Source: Oikopleura dioica
Lineage: Eukaryota; Chordata; Appendicularia; Copelata; Oikopleuridae
Assembly (NCBI GenBank): GCA_907165135.1
Contig: OU015567.1
Coordinates: 15,257,001 to 15,321,000, forward strand
Length of the DNA: 64,000 nt
Direction of reading: 5' to 3'
Positions 1-10,620 of this stretch are shown one piece after another (the stretch's first letter is position 1; each line of letters starts with the position of its first letter). The notes beneath the pieces were generated by a model. It was not told the origin of the DNA and did not search any database. It saw only the letters and a program-made list of their open reading frames with translations. Made by a program: the position numbers and the translations under genes.

Positions 1-12
1 AAACAATGAAAG

Positions 13-795
13 GGTGTCCTGGAGCGAGCAGGAATCAACAAAGACTTCAAACACATCCTCGATTTCGGCTGTGGATTGGGACGTTCTACCTACGCTCTGG
101 CAGACATTTTTCCCAATTCTACCATTCACGGAGTCGACCTAGATAAATTGTCAATCGATGAAGCACGGAAGAATCCCAAGTGTTCCGACAGGACGAAATT
201 TCACTGCCAAGATGCTTCTGAATTCACTACCACTGGTCAACAATTTGAGCTTATCTGCTTCTTTGTTTGCCTTCACGATTTCGCTCATCCGACCAAAGCT
301 CTTCAGGACCGTTCATAAATTGTCAAAGAAGGTGACTCCTTAACCATAAGAAAGAGACGTATTTTGAATCACTCAAAGCTTTGTCAACATTTGCTTACTT
401 CTGATGGAAAAGTAATCGTCATCGAAATGGCTGGAAAGGATCATTTTGCTCCTGAGAAGTAGAGTAGCTTTCTATAATTTCTATATAAAGAATAAAAAAC
501 ATATTTTGTCTCATAAGCGCTTCAAATTCCATTACAGCAAAGAAGAATTTAATTCTGTGGCCATTTCCGCTCTCCATTGTGTACCAGCATCGCGGCCAGA
601 AAATGGAGAAAAAACTGGTAGATATCTCAATAACTTCCATAGAGAAAGAATTTTATTCTAGGAGAAGATATTGGCAATCCATTCCGTCTTTCACAGTTAC
701 AGAAGATTTCCAAGACAGCTGGATTTGAAGTCGAAAGAATTTCCGACGAAGTTCTCACTGATACTGGTTATCAACTCTTCATTCTGTCAAAATAA
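13..795 (+). CDS. SAM-dependent methyltransferase, 5' partial
   Basis: Exons read as 13-306, 379-458, 538-617 and 662-795 (TAA at 793-795). The first visible exon carries the glycine-rich SAM-binding motif I (LDFGCGLGRST), then the acidic residues of motif II (GVDLD) and a motif IV-like stretch (ICFFVCLHD). The C-terminal exons resemble the class I methyltransferases with an HCVPAS-type segment after strand 5, as in Rv2258c-like proteins. Substrate unknown. The N-terminus lies before the window; an AG at 11-12 could be the acceptor. The frame has a TAA at 316-318 that disappears only if 307-378 is spliced as a GA-AG intron (CAG|gaccg...caaag), which keeps phase. Introns 459-537 and 618-661 are canonical GT-AG. 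If 307-378 is not an intron, this is a pseudogene. Confidence 0.6.
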
Positions 796-3144
796 ATCTT
801 CTTGGACCCTAATTCTTTATCGTCTTTGCAGGTTCGAAAACATCAAAATCAGAGCACGAATGGTATAAATAGGCTCTGCAAATCCATAAATTGTCGGAAG
901 ACAAACCTTACGCAAATACCGGAATAAGCGCCAAATCAAATTATGCTTTAGGCTCAGAGGGGATTTTTATAATCACCCCTTGACCTAACACATAAATCTT
1001 CCGGGCAAAAATACACAACTTGAGGCGGCTTCGCAAAAAAAGGGCTCCACGGTAAATTTGCGCTGGACTTGGAAAATTAGGTTACAAGATTTTTAAAGGG
1101 CTCGGCCTTTTAGGGCATTTTCTTTATTTGCTTTGGCCAAACGCAGCGGTCGGTCAATCTCTTGCTGCGATGGACAAAGGACCAGACGATTTGCATTTGC
1201 CTTCCCAGGCGATGATAGAAAATGATAGCGCACGCGAAATGTCACCCACTGGTTCTTCTTCGTGCTGCAGACAGGTTCTGCAATCGACGATTATCTTGCT
1301 TTATTGTCAATAAAACTACTCTCGTTCGCTTTTTACTGTAACAATGGAGGCTCATTTTAACACTTCATTGTTACATACTATCAAGAATTCAATGGACGTA
1401 ATTCTTTTCCCAAATGAAGATCTTTTAGGAGCAATTTAACATGATTTATTCGCACTGATTTCCCAAGTTTCGTAACGCTGTTTTGTAAGAAGGCCCAATT
1501 TATTCCGTGAACAGCTTGAGTCACCCCATGACACTCGTAATTTACGAAAACTCAATCGATCAGCATTCCCTCTCATCCCGCCCAATTGACCCGAACGACA
1601 GCCACCCATCAAAGGTTTCTGTTCATAAATATGCTCGATGACGCGTCTTCGACGATAATTATGTTTTGATCCCTTGGATCTGGACCAAAACGCGGGCGGC
1701 AAAGTGCTTCAAGTCTGAGATTTTTGCTATTCAAGCTCTAATTTTCATAATTTCTGATTGATCACTTCTGCAAAAGAGGATTACTTATTCAGCCTCGAAA
1801 AAAGAAGAAAGGATCGGAAAAGATGAAACCTGAGTTAGGGTTTGAAAGATCTTTAGTAAAAAGCGGCGTAGCAATTTTCTTATTCTGGCGAAGCCGCTTT
1901 GCGGCTTCGATTCTAAAAAAGCCGCGTAGAGATCTTCCAAACCCTAACTCAGGTTTTCCGAGCCAGATCGGAAAGGATAAAGCACAGGAGAAGCAGATGC
2001 TCTTTCGAATTTGCTCCCAAGTTATTAGGAACTAACTTTTCTTCTAAATCAATCTTTCAATAAACGCCAAGACGAAATGAAGCAGAATAAGTCGACTTTG
2101 AATGATGTTTCCGGCTTCTGTCTCGCAGAGCATAAACTTTGCTCAGGCTGAGAAAAGCTCTGTACTGAAGCTTGTAAACTTCTCAGAAGAGTGATTTACG
2201 GCGCGTTTGTGCATCTTAGGCAATCGGCCCGCCGTAAAATCAGAGGAGGAGATCGTCAAGTCCGATCAGCGCTTTGAGATGGCATCCTTTCCGCCACACC
2301 TTTCAGCCTCCCCGCCTATCGAAGCTCTATCTCCCTAGATATCCGGCAGGCCATGCTTTATTTTATCAGAAGGCCTTGGAACTTATTGCCCGTGGTGTAA
2401 AATCCGCCTTATTTATCGTAAATCGTGTGAAACTACTGATGTCTTTCAGAAATTCAGGGCGAATTTTGATTTGAATAAATATTGTTGAGCACCAACTATG
2501 GAAATAAATATGATTAGCGTTCTGTTGAAAACACAATTAATCTGAAATTTCCAAATTTCTGCGAGGCAATATCCGGTTCAATCAAGACTTTCCCAATCAG
2601 ACTTTCCCAGAGAATCTGCCCACCCAAGATCCCGATAGCAACAAGATTTCGATAAAAATTCAGTATCAGAAAGAAAACACGGAGGTGGTCTGGCAAATTC
2701 GATCAGAAAACTCGCTCGTAAGAAGTTTGTCTTGAACCGACTCAAACAATCAGAGAAAAAACGAAAAAATATTGATTTATTTTATGAAAAAGTAAGTTTT
2801 CTCGAGATACAAATATCAAATACGCGATGATTCATCATCTGATGCCGTTCATAACTGAATGATTCAGGCATAACTAAACCATGACAGTACCTTTTTTTCG
2901 ATTAGTCCCACATGGTATCCTGCTGCATAGGATGCCTTAGTTACAGCCTCGCGTGCATTGGACGGCTGCATCGAGATTTTCATGGAAGATGGCGCAGCTG
3001 CGTCCAATCCGATTTTTCTCCGAGGAGGGGAATCGCTGTGACGCGCTCTCGCTAGATGGCGCATCACCCGCGCATTTCTCTTTATAATCTCTTCGGTGGG
3101 AACCACAGTCAATAAGCAAAAAATTCAGAAAACCACAAAAGAGA
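796..3144. other. Intergenic, no gene recognised
   Basis: About 2.3 kb of AT-rich sequence between the methyltransferase and the next gene. Short open frames here have no recognisable domain or exon pattern. It holds one inverted-repeat element at 1821-1965, described separately. The rest shows nothing I can support. Confidence 0.5.
1821..1965. mobile_element. Short inverted-repeat element (copy a) with 9-bp target duplication
   Basis: The ends are inverted copies of a motif around CCTGAGTTAGGG / CCCTAACTCAGG. The centre holds the hairpin module GAAGCCGC-N4-GCGGCTTC. The element is flanked by the direct repeat GATCGGAAA at 1812-1820 and 1966-1974. It has no coding capacity. It belongs to the same family as the copies at 4626, 5757, 7198, 11804, 12334, 14454, 29641 and 31526. 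Confidence 0.7.
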
Positions 3145-4554
3145 ATGACTTCCACTCCGATTTCTTGGGCCAAGGTCGCCGTCACCAAGCCAAAACCAAA
3201 GCCCACTCCACAGAAGACTTCTTCTCCCGCCCAGCATTTTCCTGCTCTCGCGAAACAGTCATCAGCCAAGGCTCCACCAGGATTCGAAGCTGTCAAACCT
3301 TCCGTCCCACAGTCTCCGGCCCCCGTCAAGAAGAAACCCCTCACAAAGACCCTGAGCGAGGAAACTGGCAAGCCAAAGCTATCGGATATCCTCCGCCGAG
3401 AGACTGTCGCCCCGAAGAAGAAGCCCCAGCAAAAGCTGAAACGAAGCATCGATTCGGGTCTCGTAGCACTGGCCGACGCGAAGCAACAGAAGTACCAGAC
3501 GATTTCGTACATTCGCAGCCAGTATCAAGGCGTCAAGGGAACGAGCCAGCTCAAAAAGCTCGTCGAAGGACTTCGCCTTTCAAAGGAGAAAGAGATCGAG
3601 AAACTCCGTCAACTGGAGCATGAGATCGAAGCAGTGGAGCAGAAACTCAAATTCGACAAGGTACAATAGTTAACTAGAACATATGTGACCAAGAAGTAGA
3701 TACGTAGAACTTAATCGCTTCATAATTGAGTTTCGGATATTACGAATATAAATAAAATTGAGCTATCAAATAAAACGATGATTTCAGGACGGCTCCAGCT
3801 CCATTCCCGAGTTCCAGATGATGTCCAAGGAGATCCGCCTTCGCAAACGAAGGATCGAGCTCGTCCGCAACCACATCAAAGCTGCCAACGAACGGATCGA
3901 GATCCTCTTGGACGACGACAATGCTGGAAACGATCTGATCGACAACATCAATAATCTCATCGATGAATTCAACGAAGAGTTCATCTTTGATCCCAGTAAG
4001 TAATAACTAAAAACAGCTCGTAAAACACTTTTTTCGATCATAAATTAAAATCCTCTTGAGTAATCAGATAATAATTGCATCTTTCAGGTCGAATGACTCC
4101 ATCTGCAGATTCCTTGGGATCCTCAGCTCCTTCGATCGAATCTTTCAGCTCATCGGGCCGAAGCGACTCGCTAGACAGCCTAGGAGACTCCCGGCCCTCC
4201 ACTCCTGCGTCGCTCAACCCTTCCGCAGAAGTCTTCTCGCCAAGCAAGAGCCGTCCATCGACTCCGATCATGTCGACTGCCCAGCGATACAAGAAGTGGG
4301 TCGAGGAGAAGATGGCTCCTGAATTCGCAGCGATGAATGCCGAACCACCACAGCAACCAGCTCCAGCCATGCCCATGATCCCCAACGTTCCACGATACTG
4401 CGCCCTGGTCACCTACATGCCCGGATTGTGGATGATGCAATCGCCAGTTGCTGTCAACTGCTACAAATATATTATACTGCCAAAATCCAGAAATGTGCCC
4501 GCTGTACTTCACACTACCCAACCTTACTGTACTACCGGTCAATTCTCCCACTAA
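3145..4554 (+). CDS. Coiled-coil, low-complexity protein, function unknown
   Basis: Three exons, 3145-3660, 3788-3995 and 4088-4554, phases agree, about 396 residues. The N-terminus has SWAKVA and FPAL motifs in a proline/lysine-rich tract, a combination seen in various RNA-associated proteins, but I do not recognise the family. Residues about 110-240 are charged and predicted coiled coil (EKEIEKLRQLEHEIEAVEQK, RKRRIELVRNHIKAANERIE). Exon 3 is rich in Ser/Pro with SPSKSRPSTP-type phosphorylation-like repeats and a C-terminal hydrophobic/tyrosine patch. It stands alone on this strand, with no neighbour close enough for an operon. The start is the first ATG in frame. Confidence 0.75.
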
Positions 4555-4625
4555 AATATTTTCATTTTTAAAACTTTTATTTGTCTTTTCTTTGCATAAT
4601 CTCATAAGCAGTAAATCGACGCCAA

Positions 4626-4741
4626 AAGGCCTGTGAAGAAATCCTGAGTCAGGGTCTTGTAAGAACTGTCATGGTATGCTCATTTGAAACGGCAGGGGAC
4701 TCTTTCAGGACTTTACTCGGTTTCCAACACAGATTGCCGCA
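4626..4741. mobile_element. Degenerate copy (h) of the short inverted-repeat family
   Basis: The left end reads CCTGTGAAGAAATCCTGAGT. The right end carries a worn CTCGGTTTCCAACACAGATT before GCCGC. Both match the family ends (GGCAACCTGTGTAGAAAACC and its complement) with several changes. No target duplication is visible. Confidence 0.5.
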
Positions 4742-4790
4742 ATTTTATGGCCCCAATTCGACTTGACGCGATTCCGTTCGAGGAACATAG

Positions 4791-5252
4791 CAGGGTGGCT
4801 ATTTTGGACAAAATTTTGGGGTCTGGCCATCCAATTTCCATCCAATAAATTTTGAGTTGGAACTTTCCATCCAAAATCCAACCCAATCCAATTATTACCC
4901 AATTCCCAAAAAATCCCCAATTCCAATTAGATCCAATTGGATAAATCCAATTTTTCCAAGGCTTTTAGTACTTTGAAAAGAAGCGAAACAGTAAGTTTTT
5001 ATCCGAAAGGAGGATCAACATAGCCAAAACAATGATTTTTTATCCGAAATTGTTCATTTTTATCATGAAAATGACCCTTCTTTGCATAGTTTAGCGATAT
5101 ATTTTTTATTGGATCCAATTCCCCAATTTCCCCCAATTGCCCAATTTTCCCCAACGAAATCCGGTACCCTGGCCATCCAAATTCCATCCAAACCTTATTG
5201 GATTGGATCCAATCCAATTCCAACTAACCCCCAAATCCAAAATAGCCACCCT
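4791..5252. mobile_element. Non-autonomous hAT-like element with 8-bp target duplication
   Basis: The left terminus CAGGGTGGCTATTTTGGA is matched by TCCAAAATAGCCACCCT(G) at the right. GAACATAG occurs at 4783-4790 and 5253-5260, an 8-bp duplication if the last G is shared. CAGGG termini with 8-bp duplications are typical of hAT transposons. The interior is rich in CCAATT/TTGGAT runs forming subterminal inverted repeats and has no transposase frame. Confidence 0.75.
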
Positions 5253-5338
5253 GAACATAGATTTGTTTATTAGAGGGCAGTAGGAAAAAGTTGGACAAAT
5301 CAAGACCGCAGAAAACATGACAGGAAATTTCATCTTCA

Positions 5339-7535
5339 TTACCAATCTGTGACATTTCCGTATCTTTGAGCAGCCCTGCTTTTGAGCTCCTGTTGAGTCG
5401 CTTTCTTCGTGAACTTCGGCCCCTTCGCCCCCTCCGGCATCTGTTTTGGAGCTTCTTGAACTGGCCTCCTAAAGTTTACAAGTTTATATATCACAGTCGT
5501 AAAGTTTGTTCTTTACTTTTTCGGGATTTTGATTTTGCGCTCATCTTGCGTTGTTTCAATTGGCATCTCACGGATTGTTGTTTTGTGTATGGCCTGTTCC
5601 ATTTCGCCGTGGCTGAACACAAATATTTACCGGGCTTTGTTTTACGCGGGTCAAACCTAAACTGGCGGCTCCAACCAACAGCCATATCCTGCACATGCGC
5701 TGGTCGAACAGTTTTGCCCTGAAAAGACCTCAAAATTTATTTATGTTCTTCTTTGAAGGTTGCGCTCGTGTGAGAGGAAAACCTGAGTCAGGGCCCTGAG
5801 AGCCTGAAAGACCCAGAGGTTAAAATCCTACGATTTCAGAACACTGACTCAGGATTTCTACTCAGCCTGCCGAGCCAAGCTTTACCCGCATCGAGGAAGC
5901 TTTATTGCCTTCCTGGAAGAACTTCTCGTCATCATCTGCCGCATCAATCGGTTTGAGATCGTTTTTCCACGCCTTCCAAGCTTCAGCCGGGTCTGGCGAG
6001 GGCGGCCGTGGCGCCGAGAACAGAAGAGAATCATTATTCCAATTGACTCCAAGCGCGTCATCCGACGTCTTGAAGAAATCCGAACGAGTTTTCGTCAGCA
6101 GCATCTCTTCTGGAGGAGGAAGGGAGGATTTGCTCTCATCTTTTGGCTTCTCAGGCTTTTTGAATTGAGCCTTTTCTAGGGCAAACGAACTTTAGGAGGA
6201 TGAAGAATTGTTCTTCTTGAAAACGATGGTAAATCTCCTCTTATCTAGCTATTCCGAGAAGAAAATTACATAAGGAACAAATGGATCTTGTTCCAAATTA
6301 GATACAGCTTTGCTGGCTTAATTACTTTATTCAAGAATTCAGAACTTCATCATTAAATTGAGAGATTAGAGCTCGTTCAACTGAGTCAGGAACTAGGTCT
6401 AGGATGGGGGGTGATCGCTGGAGATCCAAAATGAGGCGCTCGAGATGAATCACCGATGAGTGGAGCGCGGGTTGTTTGGATCTCCAGAGCGCGGAGATCG
6501 AAGCTCGATCTCCAAATCAATCCCAGGGATTCTGTCGATCTCCAGTTTTCGGTGACCGGAGCTCTGAATTTTCTCGACCAAGGATTTTTCTCGATTAAAT
6601 TCATATTTTGCAGGGACTTTGCGGATCAGTATCTCAAAAAAATGATAATTTCTAATGCTAATCTTCAAGAAATTATCGCTCACCCGCCGAGCTGAGTCTT
6701 TGGAATATGAAACCGAACCAATTTTAGAATTTTGAGATTTCAAGTATTGAAAAATGTTGAAACACATCGAATTGAGAAAAATACTTGAGCAGAGATAATA
6801 AATAGTACATTTTTCCCTAAAATTACTATCCATGCACTTGTTTTGACAAAAGATTTGAAATCTACAGTGCCGAATTAGTATTGCCTGAGATTTTTACGTT
6901 GATCCGGTCAGTCGCTTCTGATATCAGTAGGCTGGCAGAAGATTGTTTTAAAGTGACTCATCCGACTTAGGGGATCAAAAATTTTTGGATCTCCAAGAAG
7001 TGGAGATCGAGAGTGGTGATCGATCACCGCAATTTCGGAGTGGAGATCGCGCGGATCTCCACGCAATCGGAGATCCAAACGACCTGCGCACCACTCATTG
7101 GTGATTCCTCTCAAGCGCCTCATTTCGGATCTCCAGCGATCACCCCCGATCCTAGACCTAGGTCAGGAAGACTTTGATGGATAAGGAAATCGAAATTGAG
7201 CTCGGCAATTTGTGTAGAAAACCTTTAAGTCAGGCCCCGAAGACCGTTTATCATTCAGAACCTGACTCAAGTTTCAATGTTTTCTACAGAGGTTGCCGAG
7301 ACCAGAATAGAATAGGGCCGTTTTGGGGTGTTAAGATTTGTGTTGATTTCAAATTATCCAGCCCTGCTTACATCATTAAAATTATTGTAGCGAGGAGATT
7401 TACCATATTAAAATGATCAGTGCTCCTCTCTGAGAAGCACTGCTCAGCTAAATTTGGGAACTTACCTGGCTGCTGCTCAGTTTCCGAGTCTGACGAATCT
7501 GAATTTGAGTCGCCGAGCCCGAAGAAGTCAGTCAT
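5339..7535 (-). CDS. C1orf52 / UPF0690-family protein
   Basis: Minus strand, exons 7535-7466, 6175-5886, 5718-5657, 5612-5517 and 5468-5339; all phases agree and give 215 residues. The N-terminus (MTDFFGLGDSNSDSSDSE) matches the aromatic, Ser/Asp-rich start of vertebrate C1orf52. The SDFFKTSDDALGVNW segment corresponds to its central conserved box, and DMAVGWS to DMAIKWS. The C-terminus is basic. The family is a poorly characterised nuclear/RNA-associated protein; no enzymatic motif is seen. Intron 1 (6176-7465) is unusually long because it contains the element at 6393-7161 and an inverted-repeat copy at 7198-7305. Intron 2 (5719-5885) contains another copy. Other introns are 44-48 nt. Confidence 0.7.
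5757..5878. mobile_element. Short inverted-repeat element (copy b) in an intron
   Basis: Ends GAGGAAAACCTGAGTCAGGG and CTGACTCAGGATTTCTACTC, followed by AGCCTGCCGAG, are inverted family termini. The copy lies wholly within intron 2 of the C1orf52-like gene, about 7 nt inside its donor. Confidence 0.7.
6393..7161. mobile_element. 769-bp DNA transposon with long inverted repeats and 8-bp target duplication
   Basis: Termini CTAGGTCTAGGAT and ATCCTAGACCTAG begin inverted arms of about 150 bp full of GGATCTCC/GGAGATCC repeats. GTCAGGAA flanks both sides (6385-6392 and 7162-7169). The AT-rich interior has no transposase. It sits in intron 1 of the C1orf52-like gene. It shares the CTAGGT terminus and 8-bp duplication with the element at 9448-10335, suggesting one superfamily. 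Confidence 0.85.
7198..7305. mobile_element. Short inverted-repeat element (copy c) in an intron
   Basis: Left end CTCGGCAATTTGTGTAGAAA followed by ACC; right end TTTTCTACAGAGGTTGCCGA. It lies within intron 1 of the C1orf52-like gene, 36 bp from the larger element. Confidence 0.7.
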
Positions 7536-8096
7536 ACGATCGAGTTACTAAAAATTACTGTGACACTGACCCTGTCGATTAAGGTTAGAGGAAACAGTAA
7601 ATGAATCGGATATGCCTGAAGTGAGAGTTAAAAGATCTCATGATTTACATCATATTTATCTGTTTATGTATGTAGCAATTTTCAAAGCAATTGAGGCATG
7701 AAATTGCTTCAGCAAGATGTTTGAAATGTTCTTTTGATTGTCAAATTTTATGTCTTCGGCATGTTTAAATGATGGAAACAATGACATGCTCTTTCTTTAT
7801 TCTTTAGTTGTTAGATTAAATTCTTTAAAAAAGACTCGAATAGTTACATCTTGTAAATGATTTTATTGAAAAGAATAAACGGCAGTTATGTGAATATTCA
7901 CAGAGTATAAATTTCATCGAGGATGGACAAAGATTGATGCTGTTTGTTCAGGATTCAAAATAATAAATGGTAGTAGTGGCATAAAATGTGATGGTGCGCG
8001 TTTTTTCTCGAATTCGTCTAATAGTGAAATGGAACCAGGAGAAGTTGTGTGAAACTGGACATTTGCGGGAGCAGCTCTTCTTGTGGGGTTGGAACT
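7536..8096. other. Intergenic, no gene recognised
   Basis: AT-rich spacer between two minus-strand genes. It should contain the 3' UTR of KMT5A and the promoter of the C1orf52-like gene. An AATAAA-type signal on the minus strand cannot be assigned with confidence. Confidence 0.4.
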
Positions 8097-9062
8097 TTAG
8101 AGCTTGAGCCAGGGATGCACTTCCAACGATTTCTTCGACCGATCGCCGTAGTCGTAGAGAAGCTCGGTTCCCGCAGGAATGTCTTCTTTCGCGAAGATGA
8201 TGAGGCGCACTGGGTCGATCGGGTCTTGCATCTAAAAACAAATCTGTTAATTTAAATTCCGACAATGGAAAACTTACGTCCAGAGGCTTCGTCGCGCAAT
8301 TGGGCGTCTTGCAGGAATGATTCAAAAGCCTTCCGTAGAAAGGCGACTCTGCCGTGGCGTCGATGCAGTATTTCTTGCCCTTGAATTCGAACCAATACAT
8401 GTAGGAGCCAGTTTCGGGATCTTCGTAGTACTTGCTTTCTTGGGCGTAGCTTTCTTCGATGTTTTCGGGGTAGAAGAAGTCGCCCTTGTATTCTACCACG
8501 AAATCGCCCTAAAAACAGAAACCGTAAGACATTTTTCACTGAAAATGTTTATATAATAAGTACGCTCCGAAGTTTAGGAGGAATCCAATTAATTCGCGTA
8601 AATAATCAAACTTACAGGGTCAGTAGAGGGGTTGTCATTTGATGATCAAATTTTGAAAATATAAAAATTGAAGATTGAAGATCAAAATTTAGGAAAGCCT
8701 TCTATTATTGGTACTTACTTTATTGAATTTCCTGGTACTATAGATGCCTCTCTGCTTGATTGGACAGTTTCTGATCTCAAGGCTAAAAGTATCAATTGAG
8801 TATCAATCACTGTTTTCTAAAAAAGCCTTACCCTTCCTGACACTGAGATTTGACAAGATCGCGCCAGAGCTCGTCCTTCTCATCTTCGATCTGTTTGCTC
8901 GTCTTTCGGTTGCTTCGTCGGACTTCGAAGAAATCTGTGATTCGTGTGATTGTGTTCTTCTTTTCGAAATCTTCATCGGTTTCTTTTTTCACTTTTCTCT
9001 TCGGCTTCGTTTTCTGAAACAGAATATTACTGCAAGTGCCGGCTTACCGGTATTTTCCCCAT
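8097..9062 (-). CDS. KMT5A: Histone H4 lysine-20 methyltransferase (SET8/PR-Set7 type)
   Basis: Minus strand, exons 9062-9048, 9013-8832, 8782-8719, 8508-8278 and 8231-8097, phases consistent, 208 residues. Residues about 35-60 match the pre-SET helix (ITDFFEVRRSNRK). The SET domain follows: RGIYSTRKF, GDFVVEYKGD, the long acidic insert, YCIDATAES, the catalytic/SAM motif GRLLNHS, and the C-terminal LLYDYGDRSK...HPWLK that completes the SET8 active site. SET8 enzymes monomethylate H4K20 on nucleosomes in mitosis and replication control. The protein is short, keeping only a small basic N-terminus compared with about 350 residues in mammals. The nested transposon starts 29 bp upstream of its ATG. 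Confidence 0.92.
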
Positions 9063-9090
9063 TTCACTATCAGAAGTAGATAAAGAGATT

Positions 9091-10365
9091 AACACTGTTT
9101 TTTTAGGTTTACTCCCACTTTTTCAGACGCCCTTTATTCGCGTCAGGGCACGAGCTACCCCCTTATGATCAATAGTAAAAATGATCCTCGTCATCTGGGG
9201 ATTCTAAAACAATATCATATAAGGATGTTCCTTGGCCAGAGTCATGGAAAAATTTCACGGTTTTACACATAAAACAGGCCATTTTGGGCATACCCTCTCT
9301 TCGAATGAGTCATTCGAGGTCATGTGACCTCACCAAGGTCACGAGACCCAGACGAGGACACGCAGCAGAGTCTGGGCTTTCAGAAAATATATAGAAGTAT
9401 GGGGGTTACAACTAAGGATTTTGAATGCGGTTGGGACAAAGTGGGAGCTAGGTTCAACAAATCGAAATCCGATGCCCGGAAAACCCGATATCGGATCGGA
9501 TATTTATCGGGTTTTGTCGGGTTTTTTTTTTCACCCTACAAAACCCGATCCTGAAAATTTCAAAAACCCGACGTAGGATCGGGTTTTTGTCGGATTTTGT
9601 CGGAATTTCGTCGGGTTTTTCTTGCCTTTTCAGCCAATCACAGTCGGTCAAATAGCCTCCCTTGCCCTTTTTTACTCAAAAAGCACTCGAAATAGATGAG
9701 AACTGCCTCCAAAACCGGGGAAAGGCAGAGAACGAGCTCTAGAGGACATTTACATTAATCTTACCAAAGATAATCATCTGGCGATTGAGAGAATGAAATT
9801 CAGCGAGGTCCCTGGCAATCAGCGATCCATTTCGAGGGCAGAATTTCAGAGAACGCCTGAGCTTGAAGGCCTTAGCAGAACAGTCTTTTAGGTTGACTCC
9901 CACTATTTTCAACCCCATGGGTTATTTAAAGTCATGTGACCTCGGCAAGGCCTAACCCCCTAAACTGCAACTCAGCAAGGTCCAAGCTTTCTAAACATAT
10001 AAAGAGGGTTTGGATTATTTATTCTATATTCTACCGTATTACTAATATTATTGCACAATGGGAAAATGCACATTCTAAATAATATTATTAATGATCCTCG
10101 AAAATTGTTGAAAAAATCTGCTCGAGATAAGTTATTGACCTTCTTTTGACTTGATTTTTTTAATTTTTGCTTGTAGGAAACCCGACAAAAATCCGACAAA
10201 AAACCCGATAAAAACCCGATTTCGGACCCGACAAAAACCCGATAAAATCCAACAAAACCCGATCCAACAAAACCCGACCTCCTAAAAAACCCGATAAAAC
10301 CCGATCTTGGTTTCGGGCGATTTTGTTGAACCTAGAGTGGGAGTAAACCTAAAAAAAACAGTGTT
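9091..10365. mobile_element. Outer DNA element with about 35-bp terminal inverted repeats, interrupted by a second transposon
   Basis: The left end AACACTGTTTTTTTAGGTTT continues into ACTCCCACTTT. The right end is its near-perfect inverse (AAAGTGGGAGT...AAACCTAAAAAAAACAGTGTT). ATT flanks both sides (9088-9090 and 10366-10368), a possible 3-bp duplication. Without the insertion at 9448-10335 and one copy of its target site the element would be about 380 bp. CACTG-type ends suggest an EnSpm/CACTA-like family, but no transposase is present. Confidence 0.75.
9448..10335. mobile_element. Inner 888-bp transposon inserted in the right terminal repeat of the outer element
   Basis: Termini CTAGGTTCAACAAA and TTTTGTTGAACCTAG, followed inward by inverted arrays of ACCCGAT/ATCGGGT. 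AGTGGGAG at 9440-9447 and 10336-10343 is the 8-bp target duplication. The target belongs to the outer terminal repeat. The interior at about 9892-9950 contains a second, diverged piece resembling the outer element's left part (GACTCCCACT and a GTCATGTGACCTC segment). No coding frame. Confidence 0.85.
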
Positions 10366-10620
10366 ATTATCAGTACAAGAGGTTTAAATTTTTGCAAACT
10401 AAGCTCACTGATAAACTAAGCTAAAACTCAGCTTAGTAAGCTGGAATACCATATACCGTATATTCTCGCGACTCAAAGTAAAATACAAATTGCCTCTTTG
10501 AAGTAAAATCTTTCGATAATGTGTCAACTAAAGAGTCTTGTTTGATCCTCTTTGATGAATATACAAGGTACTATCATTATTATATTATCATTATATTAAA
10601 GATAATTGTAACTGTAATTG

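Larger units (their letters stand above)
4555..5338. other. Intergenic region filled by transposon sequence
   Basis: No gene recognised. Most of the region is accounted for by the inverted-repeat copy at 4626-4741 and the hAT-like element at 4791-5252. Short open frames in 4705-5345 are translations of these elements. Confidence 0.6.
9063..10620. other. Intergenic region occupied by nested transposons
   Basis: The stretch 9091-10365 is a nested transposon pair described separately. The remaining 255 bp to the next gene shows TTATATTATCATTATAT-like AT repeats and no coding signal. The KMT5A promoter must lie in or next to the transposon, since only 28 bp separate them. Confidence 0.5.

Noticed and set aside
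4705-5345. Several Trp/Asn/Ile-rich short frames on both strands
   Set aside because: They are translations of the hAT-like element's TTGGAT/CCAATT repeats.
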